Assembly (NCBI GenBank): GCA_963802355.1
Contig: CAWDIV010000013.1
Span: 186,001-250,000, forward strand
Length of the DNA: 64,000 bases
Reading direction: 5' to 3'
Source of the DNA: SG8-41 sp963802355
Lineage (GTDB): Bacteria > Pseudomonadota > Gammaproteobacteria > Burkholderiales > SG8-41
Shown: positions 49,924 to 58,502 of the stretch, in pieces
Layout: each line of letters starts with the position of its first letter
Position numbering within the stretch: position 1 is the stretch's first letter
Translations under genes and position numbers: made by a program
Notes under the pieces: generated by a model
Database searches by the model: none
Told to the model about the DNA's origin: nothing
Seen by the model: only the letters and a program-made list of their open reading frames with translations

Positions 49924-51510
49924 CTACTTCACCACCGGGGGTGTCTCGAAGGTGTGGTAGGGCGGCGGCGAGGGCAGCGTCCACTCCAGGCCCTGCGCCC
50001 CTTCCCACACCTTGTCGGTTGCTTTCGCGCCCCCTTTAATGCATTTCACGACCACGTAGACGAGGATCAGCTGCGAGAGTCCGAAGCCGAACGCGCCCAG
50101 CGAGGAGATCAGGTTGAAATCGGCGAATTGCATGTTGTAGTCCGGCACGCGGCGCGGCAGGCCGGCAAGCCCGGTGAAGTGCATCGGGAAGAAAGTGACG
50201 TTGAAAAAGATCATCGACAGCCAGAAGTGCCATTTGCCGAGCGTCTCGTCGTACATGTGGCCGGTCCACTTCGGCAGCCAGTAATAGACGCCGGCGAAGA
50301 GCGAGAACAGCGAGCCCGCCACCAGCACGTAATGGAAATGCGCCACGACGTAGTAAGTGTCCTGCAGCTGGATGTCCACCGGCGTGATCGCCAGCACCAG
50401 CCCCGTGAAGCCGCCCATCGAGAACACGAAGATGAAGCCGCAGGCGAACAGCATCGGCGTTTCGAAGGTCATCGAGCCCTTCCACATCGTCGCGATCCAG
50501 TTGAAGACCTTCACCCCGGTCGGCACCGCGATCAGCATCGTCATGTACATGAAGAAGAGCTGCGCCGCCGCCGGCATCCCGACGGTAAACATGTGATGCG
50601 CCCACACGAGGAACGAGAGGATCGCGATCGAGGCGGTCGCGTACACCATCGAGGAATAGCCGAACAAGGGCTTGCGCGAGAATGTCGGGACGACCTGCGA
50701 GACGATACCGAATCCCGGCAGAATCATGATGTAGACCTCGGGGTGACCGAAGAACCAGAAGATGTGCTGGAACATGACCGGGTCGCCGCCGCCCGCCGCA
50801 TTGAAGAAGTGGGTGCCGAAGTGGCGGTCGGTGAGCACCATGGTCACCGCGCCGGCGAGCACGGGCATCACTGCGATCAGCAGATAAGCCGTGATGAGCC
50901 AGGTCCACACGAAGAGCGGCATCTTCATGAGCGTCATGCCCGGGGCGCGCATGTTCAAGATGGTGGTAATGATGTTGATCGCCCCCATGATCGAGGCGGC
51001 GCCCATGATGTGCAGCGCGAAGATCGCGAGGTCCATCCCCGGTCCCATCTGGGTCGAAAGCGGCGCGTAGAGCGTCCAGCCGGCCGCGGTCGCGCCGCCC
51101 GGCACGAAGAACGAACCGACCAGCAGCAGCGCCGCCGGCGGCAGCAGCCAGAAGCTCCAGTTGTTCATGCGCGCGAACGCCATGTCGGGCGCGCCGATCA
51201 TCAGCGGGATCTGCCAGTTGGCGAAGCCCACGAAGGCCGGCATGATCGCGCCGAACACCATGATGAGGCCGTGCATGGTGGTCAACTCGTTGAAGAATTC
51301 CGGCTGCCAGAACTGCAGGCCCGGCTGGAGCAGCTCGAGCCGGATGCCCATCGCGAGGAACCCCCCGACGAAGAACATCGTCAGGCTGAACAACAGGTAG
51401 AGCGTGCCGATGTCCTTGTGGTTGGTCGTGGTGATCCAGCGCATGATCCCCGTGGGGTGGTGGCCATGCGCGTCGTGGCCGTGACCGTTGTGTGCGTGTG
51501 CGGCTTCCAT
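49924..51510 (-). CDS. coxA: Cytochrome c oxidase subunit I
   Basis: The 528-residue catalytic subunit, about twelve helices. Heme a, heme a3 and CuB ligand regions are visible (TTMHGLIMVFGAIMPAFVGF, WFFGHPEVYIMILPGFGIVS, the HHMFTVG segment, VAHFHYVLVAGSLFSLFAGV). The His-rich N-terminus (AHAHNGHGHDAHGHH) is a local feature that could bind metal. Start at ATG 51510, with a site GGAGAAC upstream; the frame is open further without support. Confidence 0.97.
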   Translation of the reverse strand: MEAAHAHNGHGHDAHGHHPTGIMRWITTTNHKDIGTLYLLFSLTMFFVGGFLAMGIRLELLQPGLQFWQPEFFNELTTMHGLIMVFGAIMPAFVGFANWQIPLMIGAPDMAFARMNNWSFWLLPPAALLLVGSFFVPGGATAAGWTLYAPLSTQMGPGMDLAIFALHIMGAASIMGAINIITTILNMRAPGMTLMKMPLFVWTWLITAYLLIAVMPVLAGAVTMVLTDRHFGTHFFNAAGGGDPVMFQHIFWFFGHPEVYIMILPGFGIVSQVVPTFSRKPLFGYSSMVYATASIAILSFLVWAHHMFTVGMPAAAQLFFMYMTMLIAVPTGVKVFNWIATMWKGSMTFETPMLFACGFIFVFSMGGFTGLVLAITPVDIQLQDTYYVVAHFHYVLVAGSLFSLFAGVYYWLPKWTGHMYDETLGKWHFWLSMIFFNVTFFPMHFTGLAGLPRRVPDYNMQFADFNLISSLGAFGFGLSQLILVYVVVKCIKGGAKATDKVWEGAQGLEWTLPSPPPYHTFETPPVVK

Positions 51511-51526
51511 ACCTGTTCTCCTGTTG

Positions 51527-52651
51527 CTACTTCCGTTGTGCCTTGACTTCGGCCGGGGCGACCGCATCACCCGTCTTGTTGGCCCAGCTATTGCGCGTGT
51601 AAGTGACGACCGCCGCAATCTCCACGTCGGAAAGATGCTTGAAGGGGGCCATCGCCGTCGGCTTGCCGTCCTTCACCACGCCGTTCAACACGATTCTGAT
51701 CTGCACGTCCTTGGGCCCGTTCACGATCTTGGAGCCGGAGAGCGCCGGGAACGTGCCGGGAACGCCCATGCCGGTTGGCTGGTGGCAGGCCTGGCAGTTC
51801 GCTGCGTAGACCTTCTCGCCGCGCGCCATGAGCTCAGCCGGGGTCCATGCCTTGCCCGGGTCATCGGCCTGCGCCGCGACCTTCTTTTTCTGGTCGCCGA
51901 CCCACTGCGCGTATTTCTCCGGCGTCACGACTTCGACGACGATCGGCATGAAGCCGTGGTCCTTGCCGCAGAGCTCGGCGCACTGGCCGCGGTAGATGCC
52001 CGGATTGTCGGCCTTGAACCAGGTGTCGCGGACGAAACCCGGGATCGCGTCCTGCTTGATGCCCAGCGCCGGCACCCACCAGGCATGGATAACATCGTTG
52101 GCCGTGGTGATGATGCGCACCTTCTTCCCGACCGGCACCACCACGTGATTGTCCACCTCGACGAGGTAGTGCTCACCTTTGGGGACTTTGTTCTCGATCT
52201 GCTCGCGCGGGGTGGAAAGCGTGCTGTAGAAGCTGATTCCCTCCTGGAGGTAATCGTAGCCCCACTTCCACTGGTAGCCCGTCGCCTTGATGGTGATATC
52301 GGCCTGGGAGGTATCCTTCATTGAGATGATGGTCTTGGTAGCCGGCCACGCCATGCCGATCAGTATGAGGAAGGGCACCACCGTCCAGATGATTTCGACC
52401 GTGGTGTTCTCGTGGAACTGCTCGGCCTCGTGCCCGACCGACTTGCGGTGCTTGATGATCGCGTAGGTCATCGCACCGAAGACCACCACGAAGATCCCGA
52501 AGATGATCCACATGATCAGCGTGTGCAGATCGTAGATTTCCCGCGCGATTTCCGACTGGGGAGGGGGCAGGTTGTACTGGTTGGCCGCCGCGGCTTCCAC
52601 CGCGAGCCACGCCGCTGCCGCCACAGGGAATCGAACCCACTTGCTCACCAT
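51527..52651 (-). CDS. coxB: Cytochrome c oxidase subunit II fused to cytochrome c (caa3 type)
   Basis: A 374-residue protein: signal peptide (ending VEAAAA-NQ), two membrane helices, the CuA cupredoxin domain with its ligand set (WWVPALG, GQCAELCGKDHGFM), and a C-terminal cytochrome c domain with CQACH at 286-290 and a Met ligand near 334 (TAMAPF). The fusion lets the oxidase take electrons through its own c-type heme. First gene of the cox operon. Confidence 0.96.
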   Translation of the reverse strand: MVSKWVRFPVAAAAWLAVEAAAANQYNLPPPQSEIAREIYDLHTLIMWIIFGIFVVVFGAMTYAIIKHRKSVGHEAEQFHENTTVEIIWTVVPFLILIGMAWPATKTIISMKDTSQADITIKATGYQWKWGYDYLQEGISFYSTLSTPREQIENKVPKGEHYLVEVDNHVVVPVGKKVRIITTANDVIHAWWVPALGIKQDAIPGFVRDTWFKADNPGIYRGQCAELCGKDHGFMPIVVEVVTPEKYAQWVGDQKKKVAAQADDPGKAWTPAELMARGEKVYAANCQACHQPTGMGVPGTFPALSGSKIVNGPKDVQIRIVLNGVVKDGKPTAMAPFKHLSDVEIAAVVTYTRNSWANKTGDAVAPAEVKAQRK

Positions 52652-52711
52652 GCTTGCCTCACCCCGGAATCCGCCTCGTTGTATCTTGTCGCTGCCCACC
52701 GCGACGAGGAT

Positions 52712-52970
52712 CTAGAACCTATCTCAAAAACGAAAAGCACGACCTAGCCACAGATACACACAGATAAACACGGATTTCAAACCCAAGGTCCACGGCAGGA
52801 TTTAGCCGCAGATAAACGCGGATAAACGCAGATTTCAAACGACCGTTTCAAAGACTGCATAGCTGTGTGTTTTTGGCTGCCGCTCAATAGCTTTAGGGTT
52901 TGGGGTTGATCTTACCAGTGTGTATCTGTGTTTATCTGTGGCTTCAAACAGTTTTTGAGACCACTTCTAG
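52712..52970. repeat. Composite repeat element in the coxB-DUF2244 gap (decamer array, copy 3)
   Basis: Outer arms ctagaa...tctcaaaaac (52712-52731) and gtttttgaga...ttctag (52951-52970) enclose decamer arrays CCACAGATAC/ACACAGATAA (52745-52775), a variant CCGCAGATAA series (52804-52835) and the inverted series (52919-52943). The left outer arm includes the agaacctatctc box also found at the ispE start. No gene inside. Confidence 0.8.
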
Positions 52971-53428
52971 TGAATTTGCAGTTGCCGCTTGAGCTCTCGC
53001 GCCATCTTCAGCCGCTGCTCATCGTTCAAGTAGCGGCCGATTGCGAGCTCGCGCCCGTGCGAACGCAGCGCGAGGCGGCTGCCGTCGCCGCTCACCACGA
53101 CTTGCGCCCAACGCGGGTTGAACTCATGTTGCTGCGTCCGGCCCGCCTCGAAAATCTCGACCTCCAATCTTTCGCCCCCGATCTCGATGCGCTCATAGTC
53201 CCGCGCATGGCGATCGACCCAGCGAAACGCCAGGTACAGGACCAGCATTTCGAGTCCGGCAAACGGCAAGATCATCCACGCGCCGAGTGCGGCAAAAGCG
53301 AGCGCGATGCCGATCGAAACGATGAAGATGAATGCGAAAACGAGAAGCCTGCCAGTCGAAGTAAGCGAGTTATTGCGCCTGGCAACGAGGGAAAACCCCG
53401 GCGCGTGGGCGACCTCGCTGTGTTCCAT
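52967..53428 (-). CDS. DUF2244 membrane protein
   Basis: A 153-residue inner-membrane protein with two adjacent helices (about 25-45 and 50-70) and a C-terminal cytoplasmic domain (HARDYERIEIGGERLEVEIF, RWAQVVVSGDGSRLALRSHG). DUF2244 genes regularly lie next to cox operons. Start at ATG 53428; the stop codon lies within the outer arm of the repeat element. Confidence 0.88.
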   Translation of the reverse strand: MEHSEVAHAPGFSLVARRNNSLTSTGRLLVFAFIFIVSIGIALAFAALGAWMILPFAGLEMLVLYLAFRWVDRHARDYERIEIGGERLEVEIFEAGRTQQHEFNPRWAQVVVSGDGSRLALRSHGRELAIGRYLNDEQRLKMARELKRQLQIH

Positions 53429-53661
53429 CGTTTTACCCAGGTCACAGAGTGGATTCGGAGGCGGTTTTGCTTTAGCGGCCTGTCGGACTACGAGTCGGGC
53501 AGGCCGCTGCGTCGAGCGTGGGGAATTTATCACAGGGCCTAGGTGGAGGCAACCAAATGATTATTAAAGCAGACGCTGCCGCGCTGCTTCAATTGCGCGC
53601 GTTCGAACCGACCGCTCCGCAGCGGTTCAACGCGCGCCGATACTGCAATCCATTTCACACG

Positions 53662-54351
53662 TCAGCACGCGCCTTCCTGCATCAAGGGGCCGATCTGGAG
53701 GTTCGATGCGATGACGCGAAAGTCCGGCGCCTGAGAATAAGGGATGCGTGCGAGTAGCGGCGCAAGCAACGCTTCCTGCAGCGCCTGCACATTTTGTTCC
53801 GCTGCTTCCATCTTCGGATCGATATGGTTCGCGACCCAGCCGGCGAGCACGAGTCCGCGCGCGGCGATAGCCTCGCTCGTGAGGAGCGCGTGATTGAGGC
53901 AACCCAGGCGCATGCCCACGACCAGCACCACGGGCAGAGCCAGGCGCGCTGCAAGCTCGCCGGTATCGACGTTGTTTCCGAGTGGCACGCGAAAGCCGCC
54001 GACTCCCTCCACGATCACGACGTCCGCCAGTGCGACAAGCTCGCCGAAGCAGCGCGCGATGCGCTCCAGATCGATCATGATTCCAGCTGCGGCCGCAGCG
54101 ATGTGCGGCGCGATCGGCGGCAGGAAGCAGTAGCAGTTGACGAGGTCCCGGGGCGCCGCGACGTTGCTGGCAGCGACCAGCGCCTCTATGTCGGCGTGCT
54201 TCAGTTCGCCCTCGATGCGCTCGACTCCCGCGGCCACAGGTTTCATGGGAGCGGCGCGCAAGCCTTGCGCAGCGAACGCATGCAGCAGCGCGCACGCCAC
54301 GACGGTCTTGCCGACGCCGGTGTCGGTGCCCGTCACGAAATAGCCCTTCAC
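53662..54351 (-). CDS. bioD: Dethiobiotin synthetase
   Basis: Closes the ureido ring of dethiobiotin from DAPA, CO2 and ATP. 229 residues; P-loop GTDTGVGKT at 8-16, the metal/DAPA segment KPVAAGVER, and VIVEGVGGFRVPL. It ends the biotin gene run and is split from bioC by a Bug-type receptor gene. Confidence 0.95.
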   Translation of the reverse strand: MKGYFVTGTDTGVGKTVVACALLHAFAAQGLRAAPMKPVAAGVERIEGELKHADIEALVAASNVAAPRDLVNCYCFLPPIAPHIAAAAAGIMIDLERIARCFGELVALADVVIVEGVGGFRVPLGNNVDTGELAARLALPVVLVVGMRLGCLNHALLTSEAIAARGLVLAGWVANHIDPKMEAAEQNVQALQEALLAPLLARIPYSQAPDFRVIASNLQIGPLMQEGAC

Positions 54352-54400
54352 CGTAGCCTCACCGCTCGCGCGCGGATCAGCATCTCATCGGCCCGGACAA

Positions 54401-54513
54401 AGGATGAAGGATGAAGGATGAGGGATGACCCGAAAACGCAATTCTATTGGTTGTCACGGCCGGCCCTAAGGCATCCTTCATCCTTCATCCCTCATCCTTC
54501 ATCCTTCATCAGC
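54401..54513. repeat. Paired heptad arrays (AGGATGA / CATCCTT) between bioD and the Bug receptor
   Basis: AGGATGA x3 and GGGATGA (54401-54428), 43 bases of spacer, then CATCCTT, CATCCTT, CATCCCT, CATCCTT, CATCCTT, CATCAGC (54472-54513). The arms are complementary over four units. Confidence 0.93.
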
Positions 54514-54521
54514 AGTGATCC

Positions 54522-55502
54522 TCAGTTCGGCTTCACTCCCGCGTCTTTCACCGCCTGCCGCCACTTGCGGATTTCCTGGACGACGTAGGCGCGGGCGTCC
54601 GCTTCCACCAGAAACTCCACGTCGAAGCCGTTGTCGGACAGGCGCGTCCGGAACTCCTGGGGTTCCAGCACGGTGCGCATCGCGGCGGCGAGTTTTTTCT
54701 GGACCGCGACCGGCAGTCCCGCCGGCGCCACGAGAAAACGGAACGCGCCCGGATTCACTGCCCCCAGACCAACGCTTGCATACGTGGGAACCGATGGCAG
54801 CGTGGGGTAACGGGCCCTGCCCGTGATGGCGAGCGGGACCATGGTTCCCGCCTGGAGCTGCTGCGTCACCGACCCCGGCACCACGGACGTGAGATCGACA
54901 TGACCGCCCAGGAGATCCAGGATCGCCGCGCCCGCGCCCTTGTAAGGTATATGCAGCAGCTCGATCTTCGCCGCGGTCATCAGCATCTGCGCCGTCAGGT
55001 GGCTCGACGAGCCCACCCCGGCGGAGCCGAACGTGATCTTCCCCGGTTGACTCTTCGCCAGCGCCACCAACTCCTGGATGGTGCGCACCTTGAGGCCGGG
55101 GCGCGTCACGAGCAGCGAGGGCGAGGTCGCGATGATCGCTATGAACACGAAATCGCGCTCGCTGTCGTAGGGCAGCTTCTCCGCCACGGAAGGATTGATT
55201 GCGAACGCGGTATCGAACACCCCGACCGTGTAGCCATCCGGGGCCGACTTGGCGAGAATCTGCGTCCCCACCACGCTGCCCCCGCCGCCGCGGTTGTCCA
55301 CGACGACCTGCTGGCCCAGCAGTTCGCCGAGCCGTGGCGAAACGAACCGCGCCAGAAGATCCGTCCCGCCGCCGGCCACGAACGGTACGATCATGCGGAT
55401 CGGGCGGGTGGGATATTCGGCGGCGTTGGCGAACGTGAGCGGGAAAAGGAAGGCTAACGCGGCCAGGAGCCGGGATGAGACCTGAAGAGCGTCTTTGAAC
55501 AT
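54522..55502 (-). CDS. Bug/TctC-family tripartite tricarboxylate receptor
   Basis: A 326-residue periplasmic binding protein with signal peptide (LLAALAFLFPLTFANA-A) and the Bug fold (YPTRPIRMIVPFVAGGGTDL, VVVDNRGGGGSVVGTQILAK, HIPYKGAGAAILDLLGGHVD). Members bind small carboxylates or other metabolites for transporters or sensing. No transporter genes are nearby. Its place inside the biotin genes, with heptad arrays on both sides, looks like an insertion, although a role in importing a biotin precursor cannot be excluded. Confidence 0.92.
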   Translation of the reverse strand: MFKDALQVSSRLLAALAFLFPLTFANAAEYPTRPIRMIVPFVAGGGTDLLARFVSPRLGELLGQQVVVDNRGGGGSVVGTQILAKSAPDGYTVGVFDTAFAINPSVAEKLPYDSERDFVFIAIIATSPSLLVTRPGLKVRTIQELVALAKSQPGKITFGSAGVGSSSHLTAQMLMTAAKIELLHIPYKGAGAAILDLLGGHVDLTSVVPGSVTQQLQAGTMVPLAITGRARYPTLPSVPTYASVGLGAVNPGAFRFLVAPAGLPVAVQKKLAAAMRTVLEPQEFRTRLSDNGFDVEFLVEADARAYVVQEIRKWRQAVKDAGVKPN

Positions 55503-55554
55503 GCACCCAGTCTAGTCCCGAAGCGCAATGCCTGTCACAGTCACGAAGAAGCCG

Positions 55555-55614
55555 TGATGGATGATGAGTGATTGGTGTTCATCCTTCATCCTTCATCCCT
55601 CATCCTTCGCCTCA
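55555..55614. repeat. Heptad arrays (TGATGGA / CATCCTT) between the Bug receptor and bioC
   Basis: TGATGGA, TGATGAG, TGATTGG (55555-55575), then directly CATCCTT, CATCCTT, CATCCCT, CATCCTT (55580-55607). The bioC stop codon is in the last, degenerate unit. Confidence 0.9.
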
Positions 55615-56493
55615 TCCGCGCACCGCCTTCAACGGGATGATCGGCCTGCCATCCGCGGTAACCCGGGGACTCGGTTTCCACGCGTGGCCGTAGATCACTT
55701 CGAACGTAGCGGGCAGTTTGCCGTCGCGGCGGAACGTTTCGTAGTTCCGCGCTGCCGTCGCCAGCACGGATTTTCCGCTCAGACCCGCCGGGCGGCCCCG
55801 GGTCACGTTGTGCGCGCCGAGCGCCTTCAAGTCGCGCATCAGATCGCGCATCGCGTCGTAGGTCAGCGTCAGGTATTCCATATCCATCACCGGATCGGCA
55901 AAGCCGGCTGCGAGCAGCATGTCGCCAACATCGTGCATGTCGATGAAGCGATGCACGTGAGTGCGCTCGTCGGCGCCGCGAAAGGCGGCGCGCAGCTCCT
56001 TGAGCGTGTCCGGGCCGAAGCTGCTGAACATAAGCAGTCCCCCCGGTTTCAGCACGCGGTGCAATTCGCCGAAAGCGTGCCGCGGATCGTTCACCCATTG
56101 CAGCGCGAGATTCGACCACACCAGATCTGCCGCGGCGGTTGCAACGGGCAGAAGCTCGATGTCGCCGCACACGGCCGCGAGTCCGCCGCCACGCCACTGA
56201 AACATACGACGCCACGCCGGCCGCCGCGCGCGCGCGTGCCGCGCCATCGGGAGTGCCAGATCGAGCGCCACGATGCGCGCGCCCGGATAGCGCGCCGTGA
56301 GGCCCGCGATCGCGTTTCCAGTGCCGCTGCCGGCGTCGAGTATGGTCGCGGGATCGAGCTTGATGTACTGGAGGCGCGCGAGCATGCGGCGGCATATTTC
56401 GTTCTGCAGCACCGCCGCCGCATCGTAACCGGCCGCCGCCTGCTCGAAGGAGCGGCGCAGCAAACGCTTGTCCAGCGCGAACTCGTCACTCAT
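55612..56493 (-). CDS. bioC: Malonyl-ACP O-methyltransferase BioC
   Basis: Methylates malonyl-ACP to start pimelate synthesis. 293 residues from ATG 56493 (MSDEFALDKRLLRRSFEQAA); the SAM site ILDAGSGTGNAIAGL and the segment LVWSNLALQWVNDPRHAFGE are typical. It starts within the end of bioH. An alternative Met 12 bases upstream is equally possible. Confidence 0.92.
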   Translation of the reverse strand: MSDEFALDKRLLRRSFEQAAAGYDAAAVLQNEICRRMLARLQYIKLDPATILDAGSGTGNAIAGLTARYPGARIVALDLALPMARHARARRPAWRRMFQWRGGGLAAVCGDIELLPVATAAADLVWSNLALQWVNDPRHAFGELHRVLKPGGLLMFSSFGPDTLKELRAAFRGADERTHVHRFIDMHDVGDMLLAAGFADPVMDMEYLTLTYDAMRDLMRDLKALGAHNVTRGRPAGLSGKSVLATAARNYETFRRDGKLPATFEVIYGHAWKPSPRVTADGRPIIPLKAVRG

Positions 56494-57208
56494 CGAAGAA
56501 TTCATGCAGAGCCGCCGCCACCTCCCGGGGCTTCGAGAGGAACGGGGCATGGGCCGTGCCGGGCAGCACGGTTACCCGCGCGCTCGGCAGCCGGCGGTTC
56601 AAGTGTGCGCCGGCCGCGCGCGGCACCAGACTGTCGTGATCGCCGTGCAGCACCAGGACGAATTGCCGGATGGAATCCAGCCCGGCGCGCAGATCCGTTT
56701 CGAGCAGGATCTGCAGGCCGCCCGCGAGTGCTGCTGCGTCCGCCTCGCCGCCCGCCGTGAACGCGGCGCGCAGTTTCCGGGCAACATCCCGCTCATTGTC
56801 ATCACCATGCGCCTGCAGCGCCGCAAAGCGTTTCAACGTAGCGTCCCGGTCGGTGCCGAGCTCGGCCGAGAATTCGAGCAGCAATTCCCGGGTTACGGCG
56901 TGCGGCCAGTCGGCGCGTTGCACGAAGGATGGCGTGGCCGCGATGAGCACCAGGCGATCGACCTGGCGTGGTGCGCGCCGGGCCCAGGCGAGCGCGAGCT
57001 GCCCGCCGAGCGACCAGCCCACCACGTGACAGCGCGGCGGCGCGGCCTGCGCCACCGCCGCGGCGACACCCTCGAGCGTGTAGGGCATACACCCGGGCGT
57101 GGCACCGTATCCGGGCAAATCGGGAGTGTGCAGCTGGTAGCGCGGCGCCAGGAGCGCCGCCAGCTCTTTCCATACGCCGCCATTCGATCCCCAGCCGTGC
57201 AGAAGCAC
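56486..57208 (-). CDS. bioH: Pimeloyl-ACP methyl ester carboxylesterase BioH
   Basis: Removes the methyl ester to release pimeloyl-ACP. An alpha/beta hydrolase of 240 residues with oxyanion motif LLHGWGSNGGVW, nucleophile Ser in GWSLGGQ, Asp in HGDHDSLVP and His in GTAHAPF. The start is the GTG at 57208; the family usually has about ten more residues, but upstream sequence is a 10-bp hairpin and a heptad array, so the native N-terminus may have been cut back. Confidence 0.93.
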   Translation of the reverse strand: MLLHGWGSNGGVWKELAALLAPRYQLHTPDLPGYGATPGCMPYTLEGVAAAVAQAAPPRCHVVGWSLGGQLALAWARRAPRQVDRLVLIAATPSFVQRADWPHAVTRELLLEFSAELGTDRDATLKRFAALQAHGDDNERDVARKLRAAFTAGGEADAAALAGGLQILLETDLRAGLDSIRQFVLVLHGDHDSLVPRAAGAHLNRRLPSARVTVLPGTAHAPFLSKPREVAAALHEFFDE

Positions 57209-57230
57209 GACATCCCGAACGTCGTGCTTC
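57202..57230. repeat. Hairpin covering the bioH start codon
   Basis: gaagcacgac (57202-57211) pairs with gtcgtgcttc (57221-57230) around 9 bases. The GTG start is within the stem, so the hairpin could limit translation of bioH. Confidence 0.65.
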
Positions 57231-57332
57231 AGTTTCGAGTTTCCAGTTTCGAGTTTCAGGTTGCAGATCTCGTTTTATGGCGCAGGGCCATGGTTCTTGG
57301 ACCCGGAACTCGAAACCCGAAACTCGGAACTC
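57231..57332. repeat. Paired heptad arrays (AGTTTCG / GAAACTC) between bioH and bioF
   Basis: AGTTTCG, AGTTTCC, AGTTTCG, AGTTTCA, GGTTGCA (57231-57265) and GGAACTC, GAAACCC, GAAACTC, GGAACTC (57305-57332) are inverted arms. The right array is translated as the last residues of BioF. Confidence 0.93.
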
Positions 57333-58492
57333 ATAGTGGCGCGCTCCAGCTCATTCAGCGCATCAGCCAGTTGCTCGACGTCCTCGACGGAGTGCGCGGC
57401 GGAGAGCGAGATTCTCAAGCGCGCCGTTCCGGGCGGCACGGTCGGCGGCCGGATCGCCGGCACGAGGACCCCCTGCCGCGCCAGCGTTTCCGATGCCGCG
57501 AGCGCCGCCGCATTGGCGCCGATGACGAAGGGCTGTATCGCAGTGTCCGAAGGGATGAGCTTCCAGCGCCGCGGCCGGCCGCGCTGGCGGAGGGTTGAGA
57601 CCAAAGTCTGCAGCCGCTCGCGCCGCCATTCCTCGCGGGCAATGAGCTCCAGGCTCTTCAGGAGCGCGTGCGCGATGAGCGGCGGTGCCGCCGTCGTGTA
57701 AATGTAAGAGCGCGCGCGCTGAATCAGCGTTTCCACGACGGGTTCGGCGGCGGCGACGAATGCGCCGAACACCCCCGCAGCCTTGCCCAGCGTGGCCATA
57801 TAGATGACGCGCGGCGATTCAACATCGAAGTGCGCAAGCGTTCCGCGACCCTCGTGCCCCAGCACGCCGAAGCCGTGCGCATCGTCGAGCAGCAGCCAGG
57901 CGCCATGGCGCTCGCACAGGCTCACGAGCACCGGCACATCCGCGATATCGCCGTCCATGCTGAACACGGCGTCGGTGATGATGAGCTTGCGCCGCGCGCG
58001 CGATTGAGCCAGCAGGCGCTCGAGCGCGGCGGTGTCCCGATGAGGATAGCGCTTGAATTCGGCGCGGGAGAGCAATGCGGCGTCGTTCAGCGAGGCGTGG
58101 TTCAGGCGATCGGCAAAAACCGCGTCTCCACGGCCCACGAGCGCCGTGACCGCTCCGATATTCGCCAGGTACCCGCTGGAGAACAGCAGCGCACGCGGCA
58201 GACCGACAAAAGCGGCCAGCGCTTCTTCCAGCGCCTGATGCGCTCGCGCGTGGCCCGTTATGAGATGCGAGGCGCCGGCGCCGACGCCGTAGCGCGCTGC
58301 GCCCTCGCAAGCCGCCGCTATCAGCTCGGGATGGGCGGCGAGCCCGAGATAGTCATTGCTGCAGAATGCAACGTAGTCCCGGCCTTCGAGCGTGACGTGC
58401 GCGCGCTCGCGCGTCGCCAGCACCCGCCGGACGCGCTTGAGGCCCCGGACGTCCAGTTCCGCGAGTTCGGCCGTGAGCGCGGCGAAGGGCAT
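57275..58492 (-). CDS. bioF: 8-amino-7-oxononanoate synthase BioF
   Basis: A PLP enzyme joining pimeloyl-ACP and alanine. 405 residues; FCSNDYLGLAAHPELIAA, SGYLANIGAV, the cofactor Asp/His region LLLDDAHGFGVLG, and the PLP Lys in YMATLGKAAGVFGAF. The last 19 residues (MSSEFRVSSSGSKNHGPAP) come largely from a heptad array and lie beyond the usual family end. Confidence 0.95.
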   Translation of the reverse strand: MPFAALTAELAELDVRGLKRVRRVLATRERAHVTLEGRDYVAFCSNDYLGLAAHPELIAAACEGAARYGVGAGASHLITGHARAHQALEEALAAFVGLPRALLFSSGYLANIGAVTALVGRGDAVFADRLNHASLNDAALLSRAEFKRYPHRDTAALERLLAQSRARRKLIITDAVFSMDGDIADVPVLVSLCERHGAWLLLDDAHGFGVLGHEGRGTLAHFDVESPRVIYMATLGKAAGVFGAFVAAAEPVVETLIQRARSYIYTTAAPPLIAHALLKSLELIAREEWRRERLQTLVSTLRQRGRPRRWKLIPSDTAIQPFVIGANAAALAASETLARQGVLVPAIRPPTVPPGTARLRISLSAAHSVEDVEQLADALNELERATMSSEFRVSSSGSKNHGPAP

Positions 58493-58502
58493 CTGGGCGC
58501 TG

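Noticed and set aside
49954..51546. A 530-residue His/Arg/Glu-rich open frame opposite coxA
   Set aside because: Its composition is the typical antisense of a membrane protein gene; coxA is certain.
53557..53757. A short plus-strand frame starting MIIKADAAALLQL with GGTGGAGG upstream
   Set aside because: It overlaps the end of bioD for half its length and loses any protein-like character after about 20 residues; at most a gene scrap.
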